Of a DNA stretch of 64,000 nt, positions 23,927 through 35,015 are shown one piece after another. Source of the stretch: Aedes albopictus (taxonomy: Eukaryota; Arthropoda; Insecta; Diptera; Culicidae); the NCBI RefSeq assembly GCF_035046485.1, contig NC_085137.1:256578733-256642732 (forward strand). Direction: 5' to 3'. Each line of letters opens with the position of its first letter. The first letter of the stretch is position 1. Below the pieces are notes generated by a model. It did no database searches and was not told the origin of the DNA. It saw only the letters and a program-made list of their open reading frames with translations. Position numbers and translations under genes: made by a program.

Positions 23927-24182
23927 CTAGCGGTACCCGGCAAACTTTGTCTTGCCTACTGCGTTTTTTGACGTTTCAAGTTTCTAGCCAAGACCAAGTC
24001 CTCGGTCAGAATGTTTGAAAAATCTGTTTGTAAAAACTCGCAATTTTTCCATGTTTTTTGCCTCATTAACCTTCCTTGGATGAAAACTAATAGCATAAAA
24101 CTAAGACGACCAAAATCGGACCTTCCGTTCGCAAGTTATGCGCGGTCCCACGTATGCCACTGCATTTTTATATATATATAGA
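23927..24182 (-). mobile_element. Small non-autonomous Helitron
   Basis: On the minus strand the 256-bp element starts TCTATATATATAAAAATG and ends in a hairpin (GGCAAGACAAAGTTTGCC) about 10 nt before a terminal CTAG, and it sits between A and T. These are standard Helitron ends. The same ends occur in the plus-strand copy at 28853-29154. There is no Rep/helicase coding sequence. Confidence 0.75.
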
Positions 24183-24370
24183 TATCCCAAAAAATGTCGA
24201 AATTTCTAATGACGCTTACGTCACATTGCAGAATTACGGCAATGCACATGTACGTATGTATATATGTATATATGTATGCCGGAACATGGGCATAACTCTG
24301 AAATGCGTCGAGAAATTTTAATCAAATTTGGTATACACATTCCTTAGGATGTAGTAGGGGTATTGAAATT

Positions 24371-24628
24371 CAAAATGGCGGCTTAGGTTCCAAGATGGCG
24401 GTCAAAACTCCAGAATATATGCTTTTTAACGACAATGCTGCTTCGGATACTATCGGCAATATGGTTATCTATCGATCGGGATTTACAAGTTTAACTCAAA
24501 AATTAATATCCGACGCAATTTTGAAATTCAAGATGGCGGACCATATCCAAGATGGCAGCCATGGAATGGTAGTTTAATCTGCAATGCCACGCAATATGGG
24601 TATCTATCGATCGGGCTTCATGAGTAGA
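24371..24628. repeat. AAGATGGCGG repeat block, left
   Basis: Contains four CAAGATGGCGG-like sites (24371, 24391, 24529, 24548) and two copies of CTATCGATCGGG about 134 bp apart. It ends with CTATCGATCGGGCTTCATGA (from 24604), which also opens the right-hand block at 25846. The two blocks look like parts of one array with about 1.2 kb between them. Confidence 0.65.
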
Positions 24629-24652
24629 GCATGAGCATGAGCATGAGCATAG
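24626..24652. repeat. GAGCAT microsatellite
   Basis: Four to five copies of the hexamer GAGCAT stand at the edge of the left AAGATGGCGG block. Confidence 0.7.
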
Positions 24653-24858
24653 ATGACCGCACAATGAATTAACTACATCGGCTGTTTTCCTACTCTCCGC
24701 ATCGACCAATGCGGCGCTAGCTTCCATGCGCGAAAAATCGCTAAAAGTAAATCGCAAAAATATTGTATGGCGAATACAATCTAAAGGCAAATTTCTTAAA
24801 GTGGAACACATTATTCAAAAAAATATTTGGTAGTGGTTGTGCACAATGGTGACCACTA

Positions 24859-24976
24859 TTAACCCGGGAGCGGTCGCGTCGTGTACTGAGTACACGCACC
24901 ATGAAACATGCACGCTTGTGGTACACAGTGTGAGTGCGGCGTCAGTTTATCAAAGACGCGACTGCTCGAGGGTTAA
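24859..24976. mobile_element. Small piggyBac-like MITE, copy 2
   Basis: The 118-bp element from TTAACCCGGGAGCGGTCGCG to GCGACTGCTCGAGGGTTAA is the inverted-orientation relative of 1594-1716. TTAA flanks and GC-rich termini are shared, as is the internal GTGTACTGAGTACACG palindrome. Confidence 0.7.
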
Positions 24977-25188
24977 GGCTACCAAATATTTTTTTCGGGA
25001 AAGGCTTCTATTTCAAGTAATTCGAGTTTAGATGCATTTCGCCATACAAAATTAAATTGATTTACTCCTGCTGATCAACTGTGGCTGCGCGCAAAGCGGG
25101 TAGTCCATTCGTAGTTGCTACTCCGTGATTGACCAGAACAATCGAAATTGCACAAGGAACCAATGAATAGGGCTTAGGACTAGCTTAC

Positions 25189-25342
25189 TATTCTCAGTTC
25201 GAGAGCTCTCAACTTTAATAGGGTCAATAACGGCGCCGGCCACGTCCTTACGGTTATCGAGGATGGGAGGGAATGTTAGTAAGACAAACGTTGTTATAAA
25301 GACCGCGAATCGCTGCATCTCCACGTTTGTCTCAGGAAACAT
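25189..25342 (-). CDS. Candidate first exon of a secreted or membrane protein (weak)
   Basis: A minus-strand frame starts with an ATG in AACAAAAAAATG context at 25342. A second in-frame ATG at 25318 opens MQRFAVFITTFVLLTFPPIL, a plausible signal peptide. The open frame passes into a splice-donor-like GTAAGC at 25188-25183. Beyond the hydrophobic segment I recognise no family. It could be a nested host gene's first exon, a retroelement env-like exon, or chance. No downstream exon was found. The segment lies in the non-repetitive DNA between the two AAGATGGCGG blocks. Confidence 0.2.
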
Positions 25343-25845
25343 TTTTTTGTTAGTACGGTAAGGTATATTGTCAGTCCGGGAGTCACCTATGGTTGGTGAT
25401 ATGATTTGACAATGGATCAATATACACAAACCGCCGTTAACAACCGACCACTTTTCGACGCAAAAACTAGCCAAAAAGAAAATTCTATCGCGCGTCTCCA
25501 CTCCACTAGGGAGCAGAAACCTTTAGTCTATTCCACACAGAAATACACTAAACGCGACTCACTTGTCGGCGCCCGGATTTTTTTCGACCGGCGAGCCCGA
25601 ACTAATACTTTTCACTTTTTTGTGTAAAAGCAAAAAATGAAAGAAAATATTTATTATCAACTAAAAGTGTATTGGGAACAAGCGCGACGGGAAGCGGAAA
25701 ATTCGGAACCGACTCGATCCACGACGCGTCCACCGCACACTCACCGCCGTCGAAATGCTCACTTCGGAATAGAAAAAGAAGAAATCGAACCACCGAAGCA
25801 AACGCGCGCGAACTGGCACCCGGACGAAATTCTATTACACACTCT

Positions 25846-26005
25846 CTATCGATCGGGCTTCATGAGTAGAAGTCAAAAATCGATATTTTACTCTATTTCG
25901 ATATCCAAGATGGCGGACCATATCCAAGATGGCGGCCACAGAATGGTAGTTTGAGCTATAGTGCCATGCAATATAGGTATCGATCGATCGGGCTTTATGA
26001 AAAAA
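25846..26005. repeat. AAGATGGCGG repeat block, right
   Basis: A unit of about 137 bp starts CTATCGATCGGGCTTCATGA and contains CAAGATGGCGG at 25906 and 25925. A further CGATCGATCGGGCTT begins the next, truncated unit at about 25980. It shares 25 identical bases with the end of the left block at 24604-24628. Confidence 0.65.
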
Positions 26006-26400
26006 AGGGTCATGGTAGATGGTAGGGTAGCGGGTAGGATAAACGGTGGAGCAGACGATCGGGTAGAGGGTTTGGATGAAGGATAAAGTAGAGGTAGTGA
26101 AATAGAAGGTTAGGGTAGAGGATAGGGTGGACGCTAGGGAAGAAGGTAGGGTAGAGAGTAGGGTTGAGGGTAGGAAAAATGTTAGGGAAGAGAGTAGGGT
26201 AGACGGTACGATTAAGCACAATAAGACTAGAGGGTACGGTAAAGGATAGGGCAGTGGTTATGGTAGAGGATAGTTTAGAGGGTAGGGCAGATGGTAGGGT
26301 TGAAGGTTATGATAGAGCGTAGGATAGAAGGTTGGAAAAGAGAGCCAAGAAGACAGTAAGGAAGAGGCTAGAGAGTAGGGTGAATAATCGAGATGTGATT
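26006..26400. repeat. Degenerate GGGTAGA short repeat
   Basis: Purine-rich strand with irregular repeats of (A/G)GGTAGGGTAGA-type units, period roughly 10-12 bp. It resembles TAGGG telomere-like runs only superficially; the units are too irregular for a telomeric array. Minus-strand frames here are rich in Pro, Ser, Thr and Leu through the repeat. Confidence 0.7.
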
Positions 26401-26404
26401 AGAT

Positions 26405-27085
26405 CCCGGGTAGAGGTGAATGGCAAACCAAAAACAAAAGAATAACAAATTTTATTGTCATAACTTATTTTGTCATTCATGAGTTCTTCGTGAATAGCTT
26501 AAAACAACATGTGGATAGCATAATATGATATCATATCAAAATATTGCATTCGCTTGTCATTTTAAAATTTGGAAGAATAACTACTGAATGTCTTATTTTG
26601 CTATCATAACAAATTTTGCAATTGGTGAGATATTTTGCGAGTTTGATGAACTCGCAGTTTTGGCAGTTACCAAGAACAACATAATGACAAAATTTGAATT
26701 TTGGTTATTCTAATGGTAAATTTTGGTATTTGTTTGCAATTACTTTCCATCCAAAAAACTTATAAGTTTTCATTTTGTTATTGGAATAAACAACTTAATA
26801 TACCCTTCTTTTGGATGACAAGGGAATAACTAATTTTGATATTGTTCTATTTTCAATAACTCAATAATGGTATATTTTGCAATTCTCTATCTTAATTTTT
26901 TGTTCTTGGTTTGTCATTGTGATGTCAAAATTTGACGTTCTTTAGTTATTTTATCGAACAATGTCAGTTATTATTTTTGCCCTTTTGTCACTTATTTCAA
27001 ACAAATTAATGACAAATTTTACTATTCAATAATTCTTTTTGAATGGTAAAACTTGCAATTGTTTTGTAATTCTTTTCTGCCCGGG
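26405..27085. mobile_element. AT-rich MITE with CCCGGG ends
   Basis: The element opens CCCGGGTAGAGGTGAATGGC and closes with the inverse GCCCGGG, with related AT-rich inverted subterminal sequence inside (TGGCAAACC against inverted AATTACAAAAC themes). The interior is dominated by repeated AACAAATTTTG-like motifs on both strands. The flanks GAT/ATG leave the target duplication uncertain. It is non-coding. Confidence 0.6.
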
Positions 27086-27089
27086 ATGA

Positions 27090-27780
27090 GCTGAGGTTCT
27101 TTTTCGAGATACCTTCAGGCATTCCTTTCGAGAATCTTTTCAGGTTTATTCCCGGGATTCCTTTAGATATTGCTTCCGAGATTGCTGTACGGATTGCTCC
27201 GGAGCTCTCTTCAGGGATTTTTGCAGGGGTTGCTTTAGTAAATCCTGAAAGGATATTTTTAGTTATTCTTTTCTGTATTCCTTCAACGATTCCTGCTGTT
27301 ATTCCTTAAGCGATTCCTCACGACAAAAAATATGAAAAAATAGATCCTAGATCATAGAGACATATTCTATGTTTCTTGCAGGAATGCCTGCTCAGCTTCT
27401 GGCCGGCATTCCTGGTATGATCTCTCTAAGGACTCTATCAGGTATTCTTTACGGGATTCCTTCAGGGATTTTTTTATTCTTTCAGAAACTTTAACCAGCA
27501 TTCTTTTACGGTTTTCTTCTGGCATTATTTTACAGATTCATTTTAGTATACTTTCAGTGTTCTGTCGAAACATATTCAGAGAACCCTAATGGAATTCTTT
27601 CATCGAGCCCGGATCCTCGCTTAGGATTTATTCAGCAAATCCTCCCGGCATTTCTTCTGTGATTATTTCGAGGGTACCTACCAAGCTTTCAGCTGAGATT
27701 CCCTCAGAACTCTACCAGATATGCCTCTCAGAATTCCTTCAGTAAATCCTCTCGAGATTCCTTCGGGGATATTAACCAGG
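27090..27780. repeat. Degenerate GGGATTCCTT repeat block
   Basis: Loose tandem of TTCCTTCAGGGATTCC-like units, the same broad family as the other GGAATTCC arrays. Confidence 0.7.
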
Positions 27781-28852
27781 ATTGTTCTTCCCCCCAGCGT
27801 TATGTTTTCCAGACTTTTGTACATAATTCTAAATTGCAATTTGTAGATCGAATAAAATTGAATTTTTGGGTAGTTTATCATTTTTCATGTAGCCGAAAGA
27901 CACCGATGCACAGTGGTACCGCCATAGGCCAAAAATCGAAAAATTGATTGTCTAATATATGAGTTTGTATAATTTTTATAAATCAATAATGTTCCCAAGA
28001 ATGCAGAAAATTCATTTTTATGTAAGTTTCTGTTGCATATTTTGCATGAGAGCGTGGGTACTCTTATGAAATTTTACATTCTTTAAATTTGTCAAAAAAT
28101 CACATGACTTTTTGGTTGTACTCCGCGTCTTCGTATAACAAAAGCAAGTAGATTTTCAATTGGTTTTCAACGCAGAGAATCAGAATAGATGTTTATCTTC
28201 CAATTCGAAGCGCTAAAAACCGGATCTGGATGTTTTTGGACCAATGGGGATGTGAGTAATAGGCACATAATTTTACCAATAGAATATATACATAATAAAA
28301 ATTCATGTAATATTTCAAACATGTTCTTAACCACATTTAATCAATCGTCCGCCAGCAAATGATCAGATTTGAGTAGGAGAATCAATCTGTGAAGGTTGTA
28401 GCTGCAAATATCTGCATACAAGCTTGCAGGATGTATTGGAAGTTACCCGTTATTTTTATGAAAAATATGTATTAAAATAACCACAAAATTATATATATAT
28501 ACTAGTTTTTCTGTAATTGTCTGAAATGCGTACCAAAATGACTGAAATTTTTACAGGAGATATTCCAAAGCTTTTTACAATAATTACAGGATATTTTATT
28601 TGAAAACAATCTTTGAATTTTTTTTTTTAATTATGAAAAAAATACACTTTTGGAGGTATTGAGGTATTCATACCTCAATAGTTCCATAACAACCATTCTT
28701 ATTTGGCTTCGTCAAAACTTACCTCTGTAATTGTCGAATTTGATAAAAAGTTTTGCATTTGCTGCCAACATTTAAAAAAATTCCTCAAAATCCATTCAGT
28801 GCCTAATACTGTAGTGCTGGAAGAAGAAGGAGTTAATACGCTCTTTTAGTAA
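27781..28852. other. AT-rich stretch, no gene
   Basis: AT-rich sequence with short AT runs (near 28493). The last 23 bases before 28853 form one arm of a palindrome whose other arm lies after the Helitron. Confidence 0.5.
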
Positions 28853-29154
28853 TCTATATATATAAAAATGAGTTTGCAGCCCCTTTGAGGCAACAAAACT
28901 CACGAATGGCCGAACCGATCAGCATGACCCTTGCACATTTCGATTCGTATTCATGGTGGCTGTGTTTATATGTATAAAAAGTTACGAAAATCAACTCCAA
29001 AAGTTAGAAAATTGATAAAGTACTTATTTTTATGAACTGGGGAGAAAATCAACATGAACGAAATCAAACCAATCTAGAGTGCGGTGCTTAAATTAGCTCA
29101 AAAACTGTCAAACCACCACAAGATTGGCAAGACAGAGTTTGCCGGGACAGCTAG
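28853..29154 (+). mobile_element. Small non-autonomous Helitron inside a palindrome
   Basis: The 302-bp element starts TCTATATATATAAAAATGAG and ends with the hairpin GGCAAGACAGAGTTTGCC followed by GGGACAGCTAG, inserted between A (28852) and T (29155). Its ends match the minus-strand copy at 23927-24182. The flanks ACGCTCTTTTAGTAA (ending 28852) and TTACTAAAAGAGCGT (from 29158) are inverted repeats of each other. Confidence 0.8.
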
Positions 29155-31370
29155 TATTTACTAAAAGAGCGTATTTACTCCTCATATTCCCTTTCCAAAT
29201 CGGAAAATTTGATAAATTCATTAACGTTAAATCTTAGTGTACAAATTAATTTCTTTTAAAATAGCAGGCGCTGATTAAATTGAAATGACGAGGGGTATTT
29301 GTATATATTTTTTATTGGGTTAGAGCTACACATGATTAAAATTCCATGTACTATATTACTGCATAGCAGTTGCAATGCAATTGTAAGAAACAAATACGAC
29401 TGGACAGATACTTGAATCTTTTTTATTGTGCAAAACGCAGGCCCACGAATTATATGACATATAACTGTGTAAAGCAATATTTGTATGGTTGAGAAATTTC
29501 CTTTTACGTACGTTTTGTGAATTAATCCTGAATATTTGTTTGAAATAATTTCAGAAGTAATTGATTCTGTAATTGCACTATTGTTACTATTGTTTCAGAA
29601 TTGTTGCTTTTGGGCATTAGGTACTGTAGTTATACATACTTATTCGATATGTGATGATTTTTTCTGTGTTTCGACAATTCAAACTACCTTATTTCTGAAA
29701 AAAAAAATATTCAGTTTCATATATTTATTTTATTGAAGTAGAAATAGAACCTATTAATAAAATCACAATTATAATGCTAATACTGATTCTATTCACAAGA
29801 ATCTATTATGATACAGTCGTGCTATACATGTTTTGACGTGCAATACTTAGCAGAAATTCCTCAGAATTCGACCCACTCTTCATAATAATTAAAAATATTT
29901 GATTACTGATTTCTGTGCAAAATAAAGGTTTTTTTTAATGATATTTTCATTTATCATAAATAAAAATGTTCAAAGTTCATATTTTTCAAGTGATGATCAT
30001 GAAAATGAACTGGAATATCCTTTTTAGTCATAACATGCTATTTCTGGTCACTTATAATGATTCTGCCCTTCAAAAAACGAAGAAAATGATTTATGACCGC
30101 TTCCCTGAACAAATGGAACCACTGTGCGATGTAACTTTGATAGTTCCCAGAATAACACCATAAAACCCACACATAGTTCACGAATAAAAAAAAATGGAGT
30201 AATACAAACATAAGCGGAGAAGCCGTGTAGAGTATATCTGGTTGAAATTTTATATCAAAACATGGAATGATGAACCTGTGCGTGTTAGTGGAATACCTGT
30301 AAGTTTGTACGAGATACCGTAGACGACCTTATAGTTGCGGCGAAATACGTATCTGTAATAAGTAAATTAAAAGGAACAGTACTTAACACGATTTTCTTTT
30401 TAAACATGCAAGATTTCTGAAAAGTTTACGTATGCTGAGTACGTAAAGAGAGTTTGTGGGGTGTTGAAGGAAAAATTTTATTAGAAATCATTATTTTATT
30501 TGAAATTATTACCTGTGTAAAATCTAACTTCTACAGTATATTAACGTTTGATTATGCCACACATAGTAAGCTTTCTTTATTTGATTTAAAAAAATGAGAA
30601 ATGTTGAACACTGCATTCGAATTTACATGAAATTACAAGATCCATGCGTTTCATACTTTTAGGCGTTTATCGGGTAATATTTCTGCCTCAACTTATAAGT
30701 CTTTTTCTATTCTTTTGGAGTGATTATCATCTCTCTCACTTGTTTAGAGCTGTATTGTATCTATACGGATCAGAATATAACGATAGCGTAGAAGTTGTGC
30801 TGAAATAGAACTCGAGAAAATTATCAGATATTGAGGACCTACAATGCAGATTTTTTTTGGAACTACACCATAGACTTCCATTTTTTTTCGTGAAATCATG
30901 TTTATTTTATTGGAACTTGACCTTTGATAACAAATTTATTTGAAGATTTAAATTGTGAGACACCTTGGGCGTTAACGGGTTAATCAATTCCCTCGATGAA
31001 ACATTTCCAAAATTCCAGAGATGATACCTGGATACTATATCTTTCTAATGGTGGGTACCGCTTAGATGGGTATTTTATTTTTTAATAATGGTTTTAAACA
31101 CACCGTGACTGAGTTCCATTGAAAAAAAATACACATAATCCCATTTGCTTACAGAAAAGTTTAGTTCTTTGCCTGGTAGATTGTGTTTGGTAATTTTCGT
31201 CAAGCTTTTGGTGTTCATCAATTTCCTAAAACTTATTTTCAAAACGACTACATTAGACATCTCACAATATTCAAAATGTAACATTCACTAACTGTTTTAC
31301 TGGATGAACGAATGAAGTATTGAATTGACGAATTTCTCTAGCGTTTGAAGTCCTGCAAAGGAACAGTTGT
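29155..31370. other. Long AT-rich stretch, no gene
   Basis: Apart from the Helitron-flanking palindrome arm to about 29182, I see only AT-rich sequence with scattered short frames (for example 29536-29736 plus, 31075-31284 minus) that are hydrophobic by composition. No domain, SINE or terminal inverted repeat is recognised. Confidence 0.45.
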
Positions 31371-31800
31371 TTTTTTAGCGGAAGCCTGAATAGCTGGACC
31401 CTGCCAAATAGTCCTCCGTTTCATTCCCAGGGACACCGCAACTGGCCGAGTCTGTGATAATCCCAAGAGGCCGGTTCACAGGTGTAGTTGTAGCGTGGAA
31501 GATGGCCGCCGCCTCGGCGGAGACCGCTGAACATTTTTCCGGGATGCTAAGGCTAGGTGCAAGGTTTTCACCGGCTATCCCAATTCCAACACCCAGCGTC
31601 GAGAGCGAGCCATCAGTGAACCTTTTTTGGTGATCGCGAATAAGTTCCGAAACTGATAGTCGCAGACGTATGGACCTGTTCCCGGCTCTAAAGTGCTCTT
31701 TGATTTTGTTGTCGAAGCTTAGTGTGGGGGTTCGCCAGTCTCTTTCACCAAACCTGCAGCTCCTCGTCAATATTTCACCAGGAAGCAGAGTTACAGCTTC
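31371..31800 (-). pseudogene. RNase H fragment of a non-LTR retrotransposon (I/LOA-like)
   Basis: The minus-strand frame contains RNase H landmarks: FTDGSLSTLGVGIGIA (first catalytic Asp), a conserved Glu in SAVSAEAAAIF, then IITDSASC (third catalytic Asp) followed almost at once by VPGNETEDYLAGSS. Normally about 30 residues separate those last two motifs, so there is an internal deletion. RNase H occurs in I, LOA and R1-related non-LTR elements. It probably belongs with the RT fragments at 32830-33960 on the same strand. Confidence 0.7.
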
Positions 31801-32608
31801 TCAATGCAGGCCATTTATATCAAAATCGGCTTTTCTACTGATTTCTTGAAAACAACTATACGTGATTAATTGAAAAAAATCTTAATATTAAGAAATTTTT
31901 TACCGAAGAAATATACATGTGTACAAATATCATTCAAAACTAAGCCTTTATTAGTTTCAATTTACGAACATTCTATGGACAATTAATTAAATTATAGGCG
32001 TTATCGGCGGAGGCCCTTTGCCCGTCCCCTTAAACTCATAATAAAATTTATAAGCTCTTCTCATTTATGTCCCGTTTATATATTCCACATTAGTCAAATG
32101 AAATCCAACAATAATAATTATCGTAAAAAAAACCTTTCAACTTGAAGCAACATAAAATGTTTGGCAACACTAGCCCGAACGACGATCGTAGCGAAACCAA
32201 AATAAACAACAAACATATTGGAAGAAAAGAAGAACAATAAGAAGCCAGTTGTCCGGTCTCGTCTCAGCACCAAACCACAAGCACTTCGCAATTGCCGGGA
32301 GTTTTGGACCGGTAGTGCTTTGTAGTCTATTGTCGGCATCGACTAGAAGAGGAGGTCTGTTATTTCTTGAGGTGCATTCAGCAATGATGGCAGTCTTGCA
32401 ACAAAGTGTTGCGGTGATCCAGTGTCAGAATTGGAGTTGCCCAGCTTCGACGCATGCCGCATCCATTGGCATCAAAGAAAGGAGCCCAGAAATGATCCGT
32501 ATATTTATACTGGTTATAAATCTGAGTAAGTATAGTGATCAGGTTGTTGATGGCTGGCTAGATAGTTCGTTTCAATACCGTAAAACAAGTGGCTATCTAT
32601 GGTGGCGG
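31801..32608. other. Unassigned AT-rich DNA between RNase H and RT fragments
   Basis: This sequence separates two pieces of a probable single retrotransposon and contains no recognisable coding motif of it. It is either a later insertion or a rearrangement. The 161-codon frame at 32249-32734 (+) lacks any domain and overlaps a MITE, so I do not call it. Confidence 0.4.
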
Positions 32609-32768
32609 CATTGGCATAGCAGGCTTTTTCATTTATCTCACTCATTCTCCTTGATAAACAAAAGAAAGAGCGGGATGAAAGAGGGGTCTGTGTCCCTTTC
32701 CCATCCTTCTCTTTCTTGTTGTTTAGGAGAGTGAGTATGAAAAAAAGAAAAAGCTAGCTACGCCAATG
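32609..32768. mobile_element. Short foldback MITE
   Basis: The 160-bp element opens CATTGGCATAGCAGGCTTTT and closes with the inverse AAAGCTAGCTACGCCAATG. The arms match over about 50 bp. Flanks GGTGGCGG and AAAGGCGG match in 6 of 8 positions, compatible with an old 8-bp (hAT-type) duplication. It is non-coding. Confidence 0.6.
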
Positions 32769-32829
32769 AAAGGCGGCTGCCACTTGGAAGAGTATCTTTC
32801 TGTTGCTGCTCTGGCTTAAGATAACGTTT

Positions 32830-33960
32830 GGATGAGGTTCAGGCGGCTCCGACAGCTGTGTTTGATGTTTTCAAAATGGGGCTTGAAAGTCAAACCACGG
32901 TCGATCACAACTCCAATAACCCGAAGAATTTTTCGTACGGGGATTGGTTGACTTGCAATGGTAAGGCCGACCTCTCACCATGTGTCTGAAGGGGCAGAAA
33001 TGACACCGGACGCTCTTGTGTGCTGAAATGGTAAAACCATCGGATGTGACCCATTTTGCGACCCGAGTAACTGCAGCTTGGGCTTTCCGGCGAGTGGCGG
33101 GGGCGGGCGGTTGGCTGGATACTAAGAGAATAATATCATACGCGTAGACAAGGTTGTGAAACCCGTTCGGGAGGTACTCAAAGACCCCGTCCATTAGGAG
33201 AAGAGAGTTACCAAGATGACGGAACCTTATGGTACCCCTGTCTTTTCTCTGAAGGATGTTGACTTGGTGTCCCCTATTGACACATTGAACAAACGGTTAG
33301 ATAGGAAGTTCTTGATGAAGTGCAGAATGTGGCCGCTAAGACCCCACCTAACCAACTTTTTGAGAACCAGAAGTGCCCAAACTCTATTAAAGGCTTTGGA
33401 GGTATCCACTGAGGCAATCTCCGTATGGTGATTGTTCAAACTGGCCTCATGCAGAATTTCTCCCAGAGCAGCAAAATAGGTATTGACTATTGATTCCATG
33501 TCCAGGGCGGAAGGCATGTTGCCGGTGGTCAAGAGAGTTGTGGGGCTGCAGATAGTATGTCAACCGTCGATTGACCATTCACTCTACCATCTTGGGAAGG
33601 CGGCAAGTCAGGGCAACCGGTCGGAACCCGGAGGGCACCCGTGTTTGTAAGCCTGTTTTCAGTATGTACACGATGAAGCTCTCTCGCCACTCAGGTGGAT
33701 AAGAATCGTTGTGCCACATTCTTATTGATAAACCCGAATGAGCTTTGCTGTCCCATCAAGATTTTTGATCATGTGGTATCCGACGTCATCAGGGCCAGTG
33801 GATTTGCCGTTGCTGCGTCTCAGAGCGTGCTGAAGTTCACCGAAGGAGAAAGGTTGGTTTATGTCTAGTTGATTGCTAACGAGAGGACCACGTCTACTTC
33901 AGAAACGCCGGTTCCCCAAACAAAGCTCTAATCATAACCGTCGAAGGAGGCCACTTCGGC
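32830..33960 (-). pseudogene. Reverse transcriptase fragments of an I/LOA-like non-LTR retrotransposon
   Basis: Reading the minus strand from 33900 downward, short frames give GELQHALRRSNGKSTGPDDV (fingers, SxGPDxI-like), then SVDTSKAFNRVW (first catalytic Asp; 33227-33532), FLSNRLFNVSIGD and TGVPQG-like sequence. The YADD box has decayed to AYDI in frame 32871-33194, followed by AQAAVTRVAKWVTSDGFTIS. Stops and frameshifts separate the pieces, so it cannot be active. The order matches RT followed downstream by the RNase H at 31371-31800. Confidence 0.7.
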
Positions 33961-33963
33961 AAA

Positions 33964-34560
33964 ATGTTTACCAAGTTCAGTCTGTTCCTGGAGTTTCAGG
34001 GGTGTACCACTGATTTCAGAGGCGTTTCAAGGGATTTTCAATGGGAGGTGTTCGGAGGTGTTCCAGAGAGTTTTATTGGCTTTTTTTTTATTTCTATTTA
34101 CGCATTTTCTATTCCGAAGCAAGTTCATCTTGGAGAGGTTGCAGATGCGTTTCAGGGGCGATTCAGGGTTCAGAAGGGTTTCAATGGCGTTCCAAGGCTT
34201 TTAAGGGTATTCCAGGTGTTTTCAAGGAATATCTGGAGTGTTGCATGTGGTTTCAAGGACGTTCCAGGGGTGCTCATGTGGATTTCAATAGTAATTTAAG
34301 GATTTTCTAGAGGTTTTAGGTTTTATGGTTCGCAGGGGATCTCAGGGAGTTTCAAAAGGGTCAAGGAAATTTCAAAGGGTTTTAAGTGCTTTCAGAAGAA
34401 TTACAATGGCGTTTGAGGTGTCTTCCTGGGGGTTTTAGAGAGTTGCAGAGGCGTTCTAGTGGACTTCAGGAGATTTAGAAGCGTTACAGGGTTTCAGGTG
34501 GTTCAGGCGGTTACGAGATGTTTCAGGGGTATTCTATGAATTCCGACTCACGCAAAGTGC
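33964..34560. repeat. Degenerate GGGGTTTCAG repeat block (second family)
   Basis: Loose units such as TTTCAGGGGTGTTCC and GGTTTTAGAGAG differ from the GGAATTCC family. A sister block lies at 43735-44400. Plus-strand frames at 33964-34310 are repeat-derived. Confidence 0.65.
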
Positions 34561-34604
34561 ACTTATCCGTGTGTTCAATTAAGATTTTCAAATAACTACA
34601 GGCA

Positions 34605-35015
34605 TACAGGGGGTGGCCACAATGTTTGGGATAGGCAACTTTTTTTTCTCTCACAAAAAAGTTCGACATGCTGTAACTTTTCATAGAGTGCATCAAAAAT
34701 TCTCAAATTTTGACTGTTTGTTAACCTATTACATGTGCATCATTGATACAAATTTGGGCTCGATTGGTTAATTTTTCGCGAAGCTAGAACTGTTATCGTA
34801 AAACACTATTTTTTAGACAACTAATTTTTGAGCTGTCATATCTCGGAGACCAGTGAATCGAATTGAATGAAATTTTGAACGTACACTAACAATAAGTATA
34901 TGCTTCACAAACTATTAAAACAATATACTAATGCTTGAAAATTCTATAAACATTGATACTTTTCAAACGTTGAAATAAGTTAGAGTAGTAGTTTCAAACG
35001 AGGAAAAATAATTGT
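34605..35015. mobile_element. Truncated copy of the 922-bp TA MITE
   Basis: After TA at 34605 the sequence reads CAGGGGGTGGCCACAATGTT and follows the left half of 54474-55399 closely until about 35010, where similarity is lost. The right terminus is missing. Confidence 0.75.

Noticed and set aside
26006..26400. Telomere-like TAGGG repeats
   Set aside because: Units are irregular with mixed GGGTAGA, GGGTAGC and GATAGGG variants and no regular period. Mosquito telomeres are not built from TTAGGG.
32249..32734. 161-codon plus-strand ORF
   Set aside because: No domain, and its 3' part is a foldback MITE.
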